In this document: positions 8,669-18,422 of the stretch, in pieces
How positions within the stretch are numbered: the stretch's first letter is position 1
Layout of the letters: the number at the start of each line of letters is the position of its first letter
NCBI RefSeq assembly: GCF_001264245.1
Contig: NZ_CP011339.1
Coordinates: 2,232,001 to 2,296,000, forward strand
Length of the DNA: 64,000 nucleotides
Direction: 5' to 3'
Source of the DNA: Microcystis panniformis FACHB-1757
GTDB lineage: Bacteria > Cyanobacteriota > Cyanobacteriia > Cyanobacteriales > Microcystaceae
The notes under the pieces: model-generated
Told to the model about the DNA's origin: nothing
The model's database searches: none
The model's input: the letters and a program-made list of their open reading frames with translations, nothing else
Made by a program: the position numbers and the translations under genes

Positions 8669-10348
8669 TTGCCTATGTACTCGCAATTTTTCAATTAATT
8701 GAGATAATTTCTCGTCAGAAGCGGCAGTAATAAAGTCTAATTTAAACTTTTGTCCCTGACTGAGATATTCTGCATAGCTAGACAGAAGAAAAGGACGAAA
8801 CTTTTCATTATTAGCAATATAAACTTCAAAAAAAGAGACCAATAAAGCTCCAGTATAATCCTCGATTAGATTTTGATTGGGTAAAGTGATATCGACCACA
8901 GACTCTAGGGTTTTTTGCATTCCTGCATCCAATTCCGTAAAATTTACATGAGCTTGTCCCTCCACCATGGCCAGATATTTATCCGGGGTTTTTAACCAAG
9001 TAAAAGGAATAGCCTGTTCAAAAATTGGATTAGCTGCCGGGTCATAACTTCCGGAACCCAAGAGGACGGGAATCGAGATTTTACTTAAACCTTTTTCCCC
9101 AAAAATACTGCGGTTAACGGGATTAGCTGCAAAAACAGCTGCGACTCGTTCATCGCGAAAATTATAGACCTGTCTAGGCAATTCTAGGGCGCGACATTCC
9201 AGTAAAATTGCGATATTAATCCCGGAATAAGGACGGTTACAATCTTTAGCAAGATTATCAAAATCTATTGACGCACCAGCAACAGCTAGAGATGTATAAC
9301 CTCCAAAGGAATGACCCGCTACTCCCACATTAGTTAGGTTAAGTTTACCTTGAAATTGACTAGCATTTCGTCTGGCTAATTCATCGATGACAAAGCTAAT
9401 ATCTTTGGGTCGATTAATAAACTCATTGCCATCAAAAATATTGCGATAATATCCCCCTAACATTCCTTGCAGGTATTTGATATCACTGCCGGGGTGTTGC
9501 GGTGCCGCTACTAAAAACCCGTAGGAGGCTAGATGTTCGATTGCTTGGGCATAATCTTCCGGTCGCGAGGCTAATCCGTGGGAAAAAATAATTACAGGTG
9601 TTTTACCGTCTCGGAAAGTTTGCGGGATATAAACATTGACATATAAACTGCGATTGCGACTACTATCGGTTAGGTTCCAAACTTCTTTTTTTACCTGAAA
9701 GCTACCGCGCTGACGCAAATCGGGTAAACTGGCATAATTAATCGCTGGTTTAACGGCAGCGGCTTCCTCGGCCGTCCAGAGGTGCATATCTTTAATAAAT
9801 ATTTCCGCCACATAAACCGCATAATCGATGGTTTTAGCTAATCCGAGGATTTCTTCCCCCTGTAACTGGATATTATTGGGGAATTTTTTCAGCACATTTA
9901 AAAGGGTTAATCCTCCCGGATCGAAAGCGGCACTAACAATCGCACCCCGCAGAGCATATTTACCATTAATTCCCCCTTCAATGGTGATGCCTTTGCCCAA
10001 ACGAAAGAGCATATCAGCACCCATCACACTATTAAAAAAACGAGATAGTAAAATGGGATCGATGTCAATCTTTGTTAATAAAGCCTCACGAAACTTCTCT
10101 CTTGCTTCGGGAGTTGCTCTGGACAGAAATCTTTTTAAATTAGCGTCGATTTTTCCTTCTTTAGCAAAGGTTTCTAGGGATGCTACCGATACGGAAAAGA
10201 CGAGGGGAGTATAGACAAATTCAATTTCTTCGGCGGCTTTTAGGGGTAAAGCGGTCATACCCGCGGCGAAAAGACCTAGGAGAAAAGCTCGCAGCCGACG
10301 GGTGGGATTATTTCTGGGAAAACGACCTGGTAAACTATGGCTAATCAT
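8666..10348 (-). CDS. Secreted DUF1400 / alpha-beta hydrolase
   Basis: I chose ATG 10348 (560 residues) over the upstream TTG 10393, because the latter lies in the hairpin of the neighbouring IS and the shorter form starts with a good signal peptide (basic, then LLGLFAAGMTALPLKA). An N-terminal cyanobacterial DUF1400 domain (about 20-160) precedes an alpha/beta hydrolase fold. The nucleophile elbow GHSFGG and the oxyanion strand FSHGLASRP are visible. The enzyme is probably an exported esterase or lipase of the platelet-activating-factor acetylhydrolase type. The substrate is unknown. Confidence 0.83.
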   Translation of the reverse strand: MISHSLPGRFPRNNPTRRLRAFLLGLFAAGMTALPLKAAEEIEFVYTPLVFSVSVASLETFAKEGKIDANLKRFLSRATPEAREKFREALLTKIDIDPILLSRFFNSVMGADMLFRLGKGITIEGGINGKYALRGAIVSAAFDPGGLTLLNVLKKFPNNIQLQGEEILGLAKTIDYAVYVAEIFIKDMHLWTAEEAAAVKPAINYASLPDLRQRGSFQVKKEVWNLTDSSRNRSLYVNVYIPQTFRDGKTPVIIFSHGLASRPEDYAQAIEHLASYGFLVAAPQHPGSDIKYLQGMLGGYYRNIFDGNEFINRPKDISFVIDELARRNASQFQGKLNLTNVGVAGHSFGGYTSLAVAGASIDFDNLAKDCNRPYSGINIAILLECRALELPRQVYNFRDERVAAVFAANPVNRSIFGEKGLSKISIPVLLGSGSYDPAANPIFEQAIPFTWLKTPDKYLAMVEGQAHVNFTELDAGMQKTLESVVDITLPNQNLIEDYTGALLVSFFEVYIANNEKFRPFLLSSYAEYLSQGQKFKLDFITAASDEKLSQLIEKLRVHRQ

Positions 10349-10409
10349 GCGGTTTTTGGCTAGGGTAAATGACAATAAGTGAACTACTCTCAAGGTCGTT
10401 GAGAGCTTC

Positions 10410-11645
10410 CTATTTCACAGGGGATTGCCTCAAGACAGACTTACGCCCAGCTTTTGGTCTGACATCCCCTCTATAGGCAGTATCGCTAGTTCCTAACGAC
10501 AATATCCGTAAGCTTTCATCTCGAATATTTATTGCCGCATTTATGTCCCGGTCATAAGTTGTCTGACAATGTTCACAAGTCCATATTCTCATATCAAGGG
10601 ATAAACTACCCACTTGATTTAGACAGACATGACAAGTCTTAGAACTAGGGAAAAACCTATCAACTTCGATATAGGTTTTTCCTTGCCATTCTGCCTTGTA
10701 TTTAAGCATTGTACAAAACATTACCCAACTACAATCACTAATAGCCTTAGCTAAATTATGATTGCGTACCATGGCTTTAACATTGAGGTTTTCTACAGCA
10801 ATAACTTGGTTTTCGTTAACTATCTTACGGGATAGCTTGTGGAGAAAATCCTCACGACATCTTGAGATTTTAGAGTGAACTTTAGCTACTTTACGTCTAG
10901 CTTTTTGACGGTTGTTACTTCCCTCCTTTTTACGCGATAGCTTTTGTTGTTTCCTTTTTAGATTGCGTTGATGTTTAGCAAAATGTTTAGGATTATCATA
11001 TTTACTACCATTGCTGGTAATAGCAAAATGATTAAGTCCTAAATCAATTCCTATGGCTTTTCCATCTATCCCCCCGTCTTCGTCACCACCCTGATTAAGG
11101 GTAGCTCCCCCCGCCTTCGGCACCCCCCTTATCAAGGGGGGCAGGGGAGATTGTCCATCATCAACTAAAATAGAAGCGTAGTATTTACCGTCTGGGTTTT
11201 TTGAGATAGTAACGGTTTTAATTGTTCCTGCAAATTCCCGATGACGAACACAATAAACTAAGCCAACTTTACCCGGTAATTTGAGGTAGTCACCTTCAAA
11301 TTTGACCTTAGCTGGATAGCTAATTGATTGTTTACCATGTTTAGATTTGAATCTTGGTAATCTAGCTCGTTTCTCAAAGAAATTTTGATAAGCTTGCGAT
11401 AAGTTCAAAGCAACAACCTGTAAGCACTGGGAATAAGCATCTGTCAACCACTCATATTCTTTTTTGAGACTGGGCAATAGTCCTTGAATATAGTTTCGTG
11501 TCAGTCCTTTTCCCGTGGTTTTATAGGTTTCTTGGCATAAATTCAGGGAATAATTCCAAAACCAACGACAACAGCCAAAGCTTTTAGCTAAGGCTATTTC
11601 TTGCTCGGTATTAGGCTTAAGTCTGAATTTGTACGCTTTGTACAT
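10410..11645 (-). CDS. tnpB: TnpB RNA-guided nuclease with repeat-derived insertion
   Basis: The start ATG 11645 (MYKAYKFRLKPNTEQ) matches the family; the longer frame to 11768 only reads through the left-end hairpin. There are 411 residues. The RuvC motifs (AIGIDLGLNHFAI, AVENLNVKAMV, YDRDINAAINI) and the zinc ribbon (CHVC, CEHC) are intact. About 27 residues just before the first RuvC motif (SPLPPLIRG...DEDGG) are encoded by a C-rich palindrome (11096-11146) that has entered in frame. Whether the protein still works with this insertion is unclear. Confidence 0.88.
   Translation of the reverse strand: MYKAYKFRLKPNTEQEIALAKSFGCCRWFWNYSLNLCQETYKTTGKGLTRNYIQGLLPSLKKEYEWLTDAYSQCLQVVALNLSQAYQNFFEKRARLPRFKSKHGKQSISYPAKVKFEGDYLKLPGKVGLVYCVRHREFAGTIKTVTISKNPDGKYYASILVDDGQSPLPPLIRGVPKAGGATLNQGGDEDGGIDGKAIGIDLGLNHFAITSNGSKYDNPKHFAKHQRNLKRKQQKLSRKKEGSNNRQKARRKVAKVHSKISRCREDFLHKLSRKIVNENQVIAVENLNVKAMVRNHNLAKAISDCSWVMFCTMLKYKAEWQGKTYIEVDRFFPSSKTCHVCLNQVGSLSLDMRIWTCEHCQTTYDRDINAAINIRDESLRILSLGTSDTAYRGDVRPKAGRKSVLRQSPVK
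11096..11146. repeat. C-rich palindrome inserted in tnpB
   Basis: The stretch holds the CCCCCTTATCAAGGGGGG palindrome found in arrays at 60770-61100. Here it is in frame inside a coding sequence. Confidence 0.8.
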
Positions 11646-11803
11646 AAGAGTTATCAAGAAACTATAACTATGATAACATGGTTTTTGAGAATTGTCTATA
11701 TGTTGGTCAGTATTCTTGAGGGGAACCCTGGGGCGAATTACTTCGCCCCTTGAAAAGCCCCGTCCCATCGCACTAAGCGCGAGGGACGAATGCTGACACT
11801 AAG

Positions 11804-13993
11804 TTAAAAGTGAAAAGTGGCGGCGAGAAAGGGTCCGTTAAAGTTTTCCGTAAAACCGAATGCGTTATCGCCACTACCGTTTTTATACTCGATCCCGTAG
11901 AAACGATAGGCGAATTGCAGGGAAATTTGGCGATTCACCCACCAATCGACTCCGAAGAGGAGGTTCCAGCTTAGATCTGTATCGCCGGCCAGCCCGAAAC
12001 CGGAAGCGTCTCCCCGAATCCATAAAGTGATCGGATCGGACACCTGTACCCCAAATTTCCCGCCGAGGAGCGGTTCAAACCAAGTTCTCCCCTGACTGAA
12101 GGTTTGTTGGAAGGTTTGGCTGAAGTTGACGAGGGGACTGGATAGCTGTACGGTAAGCGTTTCCTCGATATCGATGCTGATACTATTGAGACGAAGGCCC
12201 GCATAGGGCTGGAACCAAATTAAGGGAAAAGAGCGATTAGAGGGTTTTTCGGGCAGTTCGTGGCTGATCGGAGCGCCGATGTGGTAACTGACGGCGAAAT
12301 CGTAGATGCCCTGATCGAATTGTAGGTTTGTTTCCGAATCCGCTTCGAGTTGCTGTAATTGGCGATTGTCGGCGAATTCTTGTACCTGTTGCATTGTTTG
12401 TTCTAGTTGTTCGAGCGATTCTCGGGCGTTCTGAATTTCTTGTTCGAGTCGTTGCAGGGGTTCGCTATCTTTTAGCTCCCGTAACTCTTGGAGTTTCGCT
12501 TGCAGTTGTTGCAGGGGTTCGCTATCTTTTAACTGCTGTAGCTCCTGAACTTTCGCTTGCAGTTGTTGGAGGATTTCGCTATCTTTAGTCTGCCGCAACT
12601 CCTCAATCTTCCCTTGCAGTTGTTGCAGGGGTTCCCTATCTTTTAACTGCTGTAGCTCTTGAATCTTCCCTTGCAGTTGTTGCAGGGGTTCGCTATCTTT
12701 TAACCCCCGCAATTCTTGAATTTTTTCCTGCCCTCTAGCCAGTGCTTCCTGTATTTGCGAGAGCTTTTCTTGAAAATCCTTCAAATTTCCTAGCCGATCG
12801 CTAAAGGCAGGATCGCGGGGTAATTCTGCTATTTTCTTCTCTAAATCCCGGAGATCTCGAATATCGATATTATCCCGAATCTCACCTATATCCACCTCGG
12901 GGAGAGTCTGAATTTTTACGACCATTTCTTGTAAAGTATTCTGGCGTTCGGCCAATTGTCCTTGAAGGCTGTCAAGAGCCTGTTTAAATTCGTTTAGGCG
13001 CTCGGCTTTTCGCTCGACCTCTTGCCGCACCTCCAGTCGAATTTCTGCGAGGGTCGTCTTTAGTTCCTGCGCCTGCTCGATTTTCGGAACGATCTCTTGC
13101 TGGAAACGTTGCCGAGCGTTATCGATCGCCGTTTCCAGTTCCTGTAATTGTTCCTCCCGAAGGGCGACTTCTTGCCGTATCTGATCGCGCAATTCTTGGG
13201 CTGCCGCCGGTAATTGGCTTAATTGTTCGGTTTTTAGGGCTATATCCTGTCGTAAGGCTCGAATTTTGTCTCCTGCCTCTTGAAAGCTCCCCTCTTCTTT
13301 TAATCCTTGTATCCGATCGACCGACTGGGAGATGCCTTCGAGTCCATTGATCGCTTTTTGAATTCTCTGGTTGGCATCCCGACTCAGCAACCAATTCAAG
13401 GAGTTGATAAAATTCGGCTCTCGAACCCTTGTCTTCTGGAGGTTGATCACGTTTCTCAAGCTGGCGTAATAACCGTCGAAAATCAAACCGAAACGACCGT
13501 TCCAGGCTTCCACGCGCGCGCTACCCGTCACCCGGAGCGATTGTAATACTTCCCCGAGATCGAGATGATAGTTGACGGTACGTCCCCGGGCCGTTGCGGT
13601 TCCGTAGGTATTGATCGGAATGGTCGCGTAGGGCTGAAATTTAATCTGCCAACCTCGATCCTCTTGGCCTTGGGGAGCGGGATTTTCCGGTGCGTTCGGG
13701 GTCCGAGCCGGGGTGGGTTCTGTGGGAGGAGAGGCTGGCAAAACGGGCGCTCCTACTCCCGCCAGATCCTTGGCACAGGCACTGTCGGGTAATTCCTCGG
13801 TTCGGGTTTCCCCCTCGAATACCAAGGGGGCGACCCTATTGGTCAAGGGGGTAAAACCCTCACAGAAGGAAGGGGCAACGGTCAGGGGAGCGATCGCTTT
13901 CCCGTCATCTATCGCTTCGGCGAGAACACTGGGGACAGGAAACGATAAACCGAGCAAAGTCCAGATCAGCAGGCGGCATGGCGAGAATCCCAT
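11804..13993 (-). CDS. Coiled-coil protein with C-terminal outer-membrane barrel
   Basis: There are 729 residues with a signal peptide (about 1-25). A Pro-rich linker lies at about 88-110. A short strand-rich domain follows (about 113-180). A very long Gln/Glu-rich coiled coil spans about 200-545, containing five exact-period 19-residue repeats (core LKDSEPLQQLQ). The last 160 residues have alternating strands ending in aromatic F-x-F, which fits a beta barrel inserted in the outer membrane. This suggests a periplasm-spanning stalk fixed to the outer membrane. I do not recognise a named family. Confidence 0.7.
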   Translation of the reverse strand: MGFSPCRLLIWTLLGLSFPVPSVLAEAIDDGKAIAPLTVAPSFCEGFTPLTNRVAPLVFEGETRTEELPDSACAKDLAGVGAPVLPASPPTEPTPARTPNAPENPAPQGQEDRGWQIKFQPYATIPINTYGTATARGRTVNYHLDLGEVLQSLRVTGSARVEAWNGRFGLIFDGYYASLRNVINLQKTRVREPNFINSLNWLLSRDANQRIQKAINGLEGISQSVDRIQGLKEEGSFQEAGDKIRALRQDIALKTEQLSQLPAAAQELRDQIRQEVALREEQLQELETAIDNARQRFQQEIVPKIEQAQELKTTLAEIRLEVRQEVERKAERLNEFKQALDSLQGQLAERQNTLQEMVVKIQTLPEVDIGEIRDNIDIRDLRDLEKKIAELPRDPAFSDRLGNLKDFQEKLSQIQEALARGQEKIQELRGLKDSEPLQQLQGKIQELQQLKDREPLQQLQGKIEELRQTKDSEILQQLQAKVQELQQLKDSEPLQQLQAKLQELRELKDSEPLQRLEQEIQNARESLEQLEQTMQQVQEFADNRQLQQLEADSETNLQFDQGIYDFAVSYHIGAPISHELPEKPSNRSFPLIWFQPYAGLRLNSISIDIEETLTVQLSSPLVNFSQTFQQTFSQGRTWFEPLLGGKFGVQVSDPITLWIRGDASGFGLAGDTDLSWNLLFGVDWWVNRQISLQFAYRFYGIEYKNGSGDNAFGFTENFNGPFLAATFHF
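12440..12724 (-). repeat. Five 57-bp in-frame coding repeats
   Basis: The marker TTCGCTATCTTT recurs at 12461, 12518, 12575, 12632 (one base changed) and 12689, exactly 57 bp apart. Each unit codes for 19 residues of the coiled coil. Confidence 0.92.
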
Positions 13994-14025
13994 AATTTTT
14001 CACTCCTCACTATTAAAAAAACGCT

Positions 14026-14499
14026 CTAGCGGTAGCAGCCGACAACAGTTACCGTGTAGGTCTTGCCGAAATGGTTGACACCACCGATAAAAAGATTGAC
14101 TTGATAGGGTTCATCGTTGGGTTCCGGTGTGGCGGTAATAGTCAGGGGTTTACCCGGGTCGATCCGTACATCTTGTTGGTTAAAAAACTGTCCCGTGGTT
14201 TGATCGCTGTACTTGAGGTACATCTGAATATCGAAGGAACCACCCTCATCCGAGGATATAGTGGCCACGAATTTTTGCCAGTTGCGATCGCTCGGAACCG
14301 CCCAATCGGTATTCCAGTTATTGCGAGTGATATCGACACCGAACACAGTAGGAACGGTCGGTTGAGAAACGGTCTTGGTTACTTGGTTTCCTTGACCACC
14401 GATCAAAGGTATCGGGACGCAGGTTTCTGAGGCACTAAGGGGCAAATTTAAGGCAAGGACAAGCGATAAAGTACCAAGCCAAGTAGGACGAAAAAGCAT
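14026..14499 (-). CDS. Small secreted protein of unknown function
   Basis: ATG 14499 is preferred to TTG 14505, giving 157 residues. A clear signal peptide (SLVLALNLPLSASET) precedes a strand-rich mature protein. Cysteines near the start of the mature protein (ETCVP) and at the end (VGCYR) could form a disulfide. It lies 33 bp upstream of the barrel protein gene on the same strand, so the two are probably co-transcribed and may act together in the envelope. The family is not recognised. Confidence 0.68.
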   Translation of the reverse strand: MLFRPTWLGTLSLVLALNLPLSASETCVPIPLIGGQGNQVTKTVSQPTVPTVFGVDITRNNWNTDWAVPSDRNWQKFVATISSDEGGSFDIQMYLKYSDQTTGQFFNQQDVRIDPGKPLTITATPEPNDEPYQVNLFIGGVNHFGKTYTVTVVGCYR

Positions 14500-14685
14500 C
14501 AGCAAAACCTCGATAAATTAATCTGGGAGATTTTGATTCTATATGATTGAGTATCTCTGAATATACTATCTTATGTCAAGACATTAACTATTAATAAAAA
14601 ACAATAAATACATGGATTTAATAAGTGGAATTGATATATCTTCAGATGAAAATAATCAGCTAGGGTTTTTGACCAGAATAAATTG

Positions 14686-15996
14686 CTAATCATTGCGAAT
14701 GTGAATATTTTGTTGCGGGAAGGGAATCTCGATACCCTGTTGAGTAAACTTGGCGAGAATAGCACAATTAATATCACTAATTACTCGCTTTTTTCTGTTG
14801 ACATCATCCAACCAGAACTTTAATTCAAAGTTTAAACTAGAATCACCAAAATTAAGAAAAAATGCTACTGGTTGCGGGTTTTTAAGTATGTGAGGATGTT
14901 GATCAGCAATGTCTAGCAATAAATTCATCACCTGTTGTGCGTTAGAGTTATAACCAACTCCGATAACAATTGAACAATAAATCAAGTTATCACTACCCGT
15001 ATAGGTGGTGACATCCTCAGTAAAAAACTTTTGATTGGGGATAATTTTTTCAGAATTATCCGTGAGGATTTGCACTGTTGTCGCTCGAATACCTAGCTTT
15101 TTTACCTGAGAAGTTTGCCCTTCAATATTAATGATATCACCGGGTTTGAGAACTTTTTCAAATAATAGTAAAATACCGCTAATAAAATTACTGACTACTT
15201 GCTGCATACCGAAACCAATACCCACCGATAAACCGCCAGTAATTGCCGCTATTGCCGTGGCATTAACTCCCACATAACCCAAGATGAGAATAAAACCTAA
15301 GACAATGAAAAAATAACGTCCTAAAAGTAAAGTTGCTTCAATTTCACCGCGACTAGCTTGCTGATTTAAATTAGTAATACTCAGAATTATACTTTCTATA
15401 AGAATAACAATAATTACCAGAAAATAGGGAGCTATTATCAAAATAAATATGCTTCTCAATGTGATCGGACTATTAAATAAATTAAAGGGAGATACTTGAG
15501 CAATTTCCTGAATATTATTGTAGAAACTAATAATTGTTCTCAGGAGTAATAATAGCAATAAAGGTGCTAAAAGCCGCAAATGATAATATTTAATTGTCTT
15601 GACGGAAAACTTGGCGTATAATCCAGCTAATAAACCACGATAAACTAAATAAAACCACATTAATTTTATGCATAAACTAATCATTCCTCTTGTCCAGTTT
15701 TGACCGAAAAAAATTAGATAACTTAAGTCAAGTAAAATTAGGCTAATAACTGGAAAATTAAGAAACTGTATCAGGATAGCAAAATATTGACGGATGGTTA
15801 ATTTTTTATCACTATGGATAAAAGTGGTGACGTGAGGAAATCTTTTTTCTAAGTAAGACCATAACCATTTTGATAATAACCAAGCAAGAATTAAAGACAG
15901 AAAAATGATCGTTAATTGATTTTGAACATTTCTGCGTCCTAAAAATAATAATTGGTTAGCAATTATCTCCGAAAGAGAGGGGATATTGTTGTTCAT
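14686..15996 (-). CDS. MscS-family mechanosensitive channel
   Basis: There are 436 residues with several N-terminal hydrophobic helices. The MscS pore helix is visible as a Gly/Ala-rich stretch (AIAAITGGLSVGIGFGMQQV), followed by the conserved NFISGILLLFEKVLKPGD and the beta domain (TTVQILTDNSEKIIPNQKF). It is an inner-membrane channel that opens under turgor, or a relative with an extra N-terminal membrane domain. It lies 22 bp downstream of a solute-binding protein gene and is probably in its transcript. Confidence 0.88.
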   Translation of the reverse strand: MNNNIPSLSEIIANQLLFLGRRNVQNQLTIIFLSLILAWLLSKWLWSYLEKRFPHVTTFIHSDKKLTIRQYFAILIQFLNFPVISLILLDLSYLIFFGQNWTRGMISLCIKLMWFYLVYRGLLAGLYAKFSVKTIKYYHLRLLAPLLLLLLLRTIISFYNNIQEIAQVSPFNLFNSPITLRSIFILIIAPYFLVIIVILIESIILSITNLNQQASRGEIEATLLLGRYFFIVLGFILILGYVGVNATAIAAITGGLSVGIGFGMQQVVSNFISGILLLFEKVLKPGDIINIEGQTSQVKKLGIRATTVQILTDNSEKIIPNQKFFTEDVTTYTGSDNLIYCSIVIGVGYNSNAQQVMNLLLDIADQHPHILKNPQPVAFFLNFGDSSLNFELKFWLDDVNRKKRVISDINCAILAKFTQQGIEIPFPQQNIHIRND

Positions 15997-16018
15997 GTTA
16001 ATTTATTTTCCCGACTTC

Positions 16019-17290
16019 TTAATCAAGACCTGATTGAATATAAAGTGTCAGTTTTTCGGCCGCTGCTGAGGAAGATATTTCTCCAGCGATCGCTCTTTCA
16101 TACCAAAATTCTCCTTGTTCTAAAATTTGATTCGACTTTTCCCAATCATCCAGAGGAACTGCCACGACATTTTGAGATTGTTGTAATAATACCGATTCGA
16201 TCGGTAGTAATTTTCCTTCGATCTGCACCCGTCGATTAGTGGGAATAAAACTTTCTGTTTGGGTGATTGCTTGTAATTGTTGTTCGGGATTAGTGAGAAA
16301 TTTTCCTAAAGCTAATCCCAAACGATTTTCATTATCACTATTATTGCGATTAAATACCATCACCCGTGTATAGAGAATTGGTGCTGCTTTACCTTGAGTT
16401 TCTTGGGGAAGTAAAGCGACTCTGAGATCATCTTGTAGACTGTTTTTTAAATCGGCAATTTCAATAGAACTACACACATAATAGGTTAAGCGGCCTCTAG
16501 CAAAAGCATCATGGAGTAATTCCCGTTGACGATTGAGGATAAAATTAGGCTGTGAAGCAGCAAATTTTAGCCATTCTAGCCATTTTGCCCAACCATATAG
16601 GCGAGGTTGCAGCCTGCCTTGATCATCCCACAAATAGCCGCCAAAAATTGCCATTCCCCAAAAAGTATCTTCAAAAGAGGAAACTATCCCCACAGAATAA
16701 CCTTTGCGCGCACGTTCCACTAATCCCTCTAAACTGGTGGGAGGTTGCTTTAGCTCCGGATCGGGACTAACTTGTAATTTTTTTTGATTATAACACAGTA
16801 CATTGGTACGAGAACCTAAGGGAATGCCATAGATTTTTCCTTGATAGCTAACTTGTTTCAGGGTTGGAGGATAATAAATAGATAAATCTAGATTTTTCTG
16901 GTCAATTTCCTCCAGTATTCCTTGAGATACTAATCTGGGTATATTTCTCGAAAAAATTAGAATAACACTCGCACCCAATCCGCTTTGAGATTGTTTAAAA
17001 AAACGTTCGGGTATCTCATCGACAGGAATAGCTTGTTCGAGAATTGTCACTTGCGGATTTAATTTTTCAAACTCTTGCAACCCGAGACCTAGTACTTCAG
17101 TTAAATTTCCCTCTTCTGGATACCAAACCGAGAGAGTTCCCTGCAGTTGCTCCGATGATTGAGTAGGAAGATCACTAAAACAAGCATAAAGAAAAATTGG
17201 CATCAAGATAAAAAGCAATAGGAGCGATATAATTCCCCTTATTTTTTTACTTCTCCAAGCAGTTTTAACTCTGAGCATTAGGGATTGCAT
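16019..17290 (-). CDS. Extracellular solute-binding protein (family 1 type)
   Basis: There are 423 residues. The basic N-terminus and hydrophobic segment (IISLLLLFILMPIFLYAC) form a signal; LYAC could be a lipobox, so it may be a lipoprotein. The mature part (GTLSVWYPEEGN, SYQGKIYGIPLG) looks like a family 1 ABC-transporter binding protein, probably for a sugar or similar solute. No permease or ATPase gene is next to it, which is unusual. Instead an MscS channel gene follows. Confidence 0.78.
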   Translation of the reverse strand: MQSLMLRVKTAWRSKKIRGIISLLLLFILMPIFLYACFSDLPTQSSEQLQGTLSVWYPEEGNLTEVLGLGLQEFEKLNPQVTILEQAIPVDEIPERFFKQSQSGLGASVILIFSRNIPRLVSQGILEEIDQKNLDLSIYYPPTLKQVSYQGKIYGIPLGSRTNVLCYNQKKLQVSPDPELKQPPTSLEGLVERARKGYSVGIVSSFEDTFWGMAIFGGYLWDDQGRLQPRLYGWAKWLEWLKFAASQPNFILNRQRELLHDAFARGRLTYYVCSSIEIADLKNSLQDDLRVALLPQETQGKAAPILYTRVMVFNRNNSDNENRLGLALGKFLTNPEQQLQAITQTESFIPTNRRVQIEGKLLPIESVLLQQSQNVVAVPLDDWEKSNQILEQGEFWYERAIAGEISSSAAAEKLTLYIQSGLD

Positions 17291-17738
17291 CGATCGTGAT
17301 CCTTCAAAAATATTGCCATAGATCCATAGTACATGAAAAGGTGACTAATAATCCTCATCAGAAAAATAATTAACATGATCTTTTGTCAAGAGCCACCAGT
17401 ATAGCAACAATCCCAGTTAAAAATTTGTGCGAGTTAAACTGCTGACCTATCTAAATTATCCGTTAAGACCAGATGAGGGCAGGGAAAGAGACAGTTTCCT
17501 AGTTGGTTTTATAACACTATAACACCCAGTTTAAATGGGTAACATCTTAGGGAAGCTGTGCTTAGTATGAGTGAGATTTATGTTATTAATAATTATGTCA
17601 TGACGAGAGAGTGATACCTGCATTAACTTTACTGTATCAACCATGACCCCACCGCAGCAATTTTTACTATATAATCATGGTATAAGAAACCAGCACCCCA
17701 AATATTGTATTTCAACCCAAACACCAAAGGAGTTAAAT
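17291..17738. other. Intergenic region without a clear gene
   Basis: This is AT-rich sequence between divergent genes. The only structure I see is a short inverted repeat CCCAGTTTAAATGGG at 17524-17538. The Shine-Dalgarno AGGAG of the next gene is near 17728. Confidence 0.6.
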
Positions 17739-18209
17739 ATGACTGAACCTTTAAGCGCGATTGTGTTGGTAACGTTGGCAATCCAGGAGTTTGTTAAATC
17801 AGGTACAGGAGATTTGGCCAAGCGTTTTACGGCGGAGGCTGTGGCGAAAATTCCTGTATTATGGGGAAAGATTAGGGATCGGTTAACGGGAAAATCGCTC
17901 AAGGTCAATGAAGCATTAGCTAAATTGGAAAGTGGGGACAGTACGGTCATTGAAACTATCACTAAAAATTTGGATGTGATTTTAGACGAAGATTCTCTTT
18001 TTGCTGAAGAGTTACGAATTTTAGGACAGGAAATTCAAGCAGGGGAAATCAGCCAAGTTGGTTTAGATGACTTTGAAGCGGGAGAACTAGATGCTGAAAT
18101 TGATCAAACAGTGAAAGGAAAAACAACGACTAAAACAGAACAAATTGGTACAACAAGGGTAAGAGTTACAGGAAAAGCAACTATTAAAATTAACCAAAAG
18201 ATTGATTAG
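17739..18209 (+). CDS. Putative partner of the NB-ARC protein (unknown)
   Basis: ATG 17739 is chosen because AAAGGAG precedes it by a few bases, giving 156 residues. The first 60 residues are helical with a hydrophobic start; the middle is acidic; the last 30 residues are Thr/Lys-rich and strand-forming (RVTGKATIKINQKI). The N-terminus of the NB-ARC protein at 19515 has a similar strand (GDNAQISIEQKI). By analogy with NLR/effector pairs that share amyloid-like motifs, this may be a cell-death effector signalled by the STAND protein. That is inference; no family is recognised. Confidence 0.6.
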   Translation: MTEPLSAIVLVTLAIQEFVKSGTGDLAKRFTAEAVAKIPVLWGKIRDRLTGKSLKVNEALAKLESGDSTVIETITKNLDVILDEDSLFAEELRILGQEIQAGEISQVGLDDFEAGELDAEIDQTVKGKTTTKTEQIGTTRVRVTGKATIKINQKID

Positions 18210-18398
18210 GAGACAAAAATGTTAGAAGATCAAGCCCAAGCACTCAAGTCTATTGTTAAAGAGGTTCTGCATGAGTTATTATTGCAAGAACGGGAAACTT
18301 TAACAGATGTAATTTATGAAATGATAGAGGATATGGTTCTAGCCAAAGCAATAGAGGAAGGTCTTGACGATGAAAATGTCAGTCGAGAAGAAATTTTT
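18204..18398 (+). repeat. 195-bp direct repeat, copy 1 (antitoxin gene)
   Basis: Nearly identical to 19033-19227. It covers the Shine-Dalgarno region and most of an antitoxin gene. Confidence 0.9.
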
Positions 18399-18422
18399 GG
18401 GTTACATCGAGTAAGTTTATGA
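18219..18422 (+). CDS. Truncated duplicate of the RelE-partner antitoxin
   Basis: There are 67 residues, the first 60 almost identical to the antitoxin at 19048. The last few (GLHRVSL) differ because the frame runs into the hicA junction. It is a small, acidic, helical protein. Its cognate relE is absent here and a hicAB pair follows directly, with a 4-bp overlap of hicA. It may be an orphan antitoxin that can still neutralise the RelE at 19249. Confidence 0.7.
   Translation: MLEDQAQALKSIVKEVLHELLLQERETLTDVIYEMIEDMVLAKAIEEGLDDENVSREEIFGLHRVSL

Larger units (their letters stand above)
10384..11790 (-). mobile_element. Third tnpB-only IS200/IS605 element
   Basis: The right-end hairpin CTCTCAA/TTGAGAG lies at 10387-10405. 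The left end has the palindrome GGGGCGAATTACTTCGCCCC at 11730-11749. Outer limits are approximate. No tnpA is present. Confidence 0.7.

Noticed and set aside
12328..13792. Several long frames opposite the coiled-coil gene
   Set aside because: They are shadows caused by the repeated, GC-biased codons of the true minus-strand gene.
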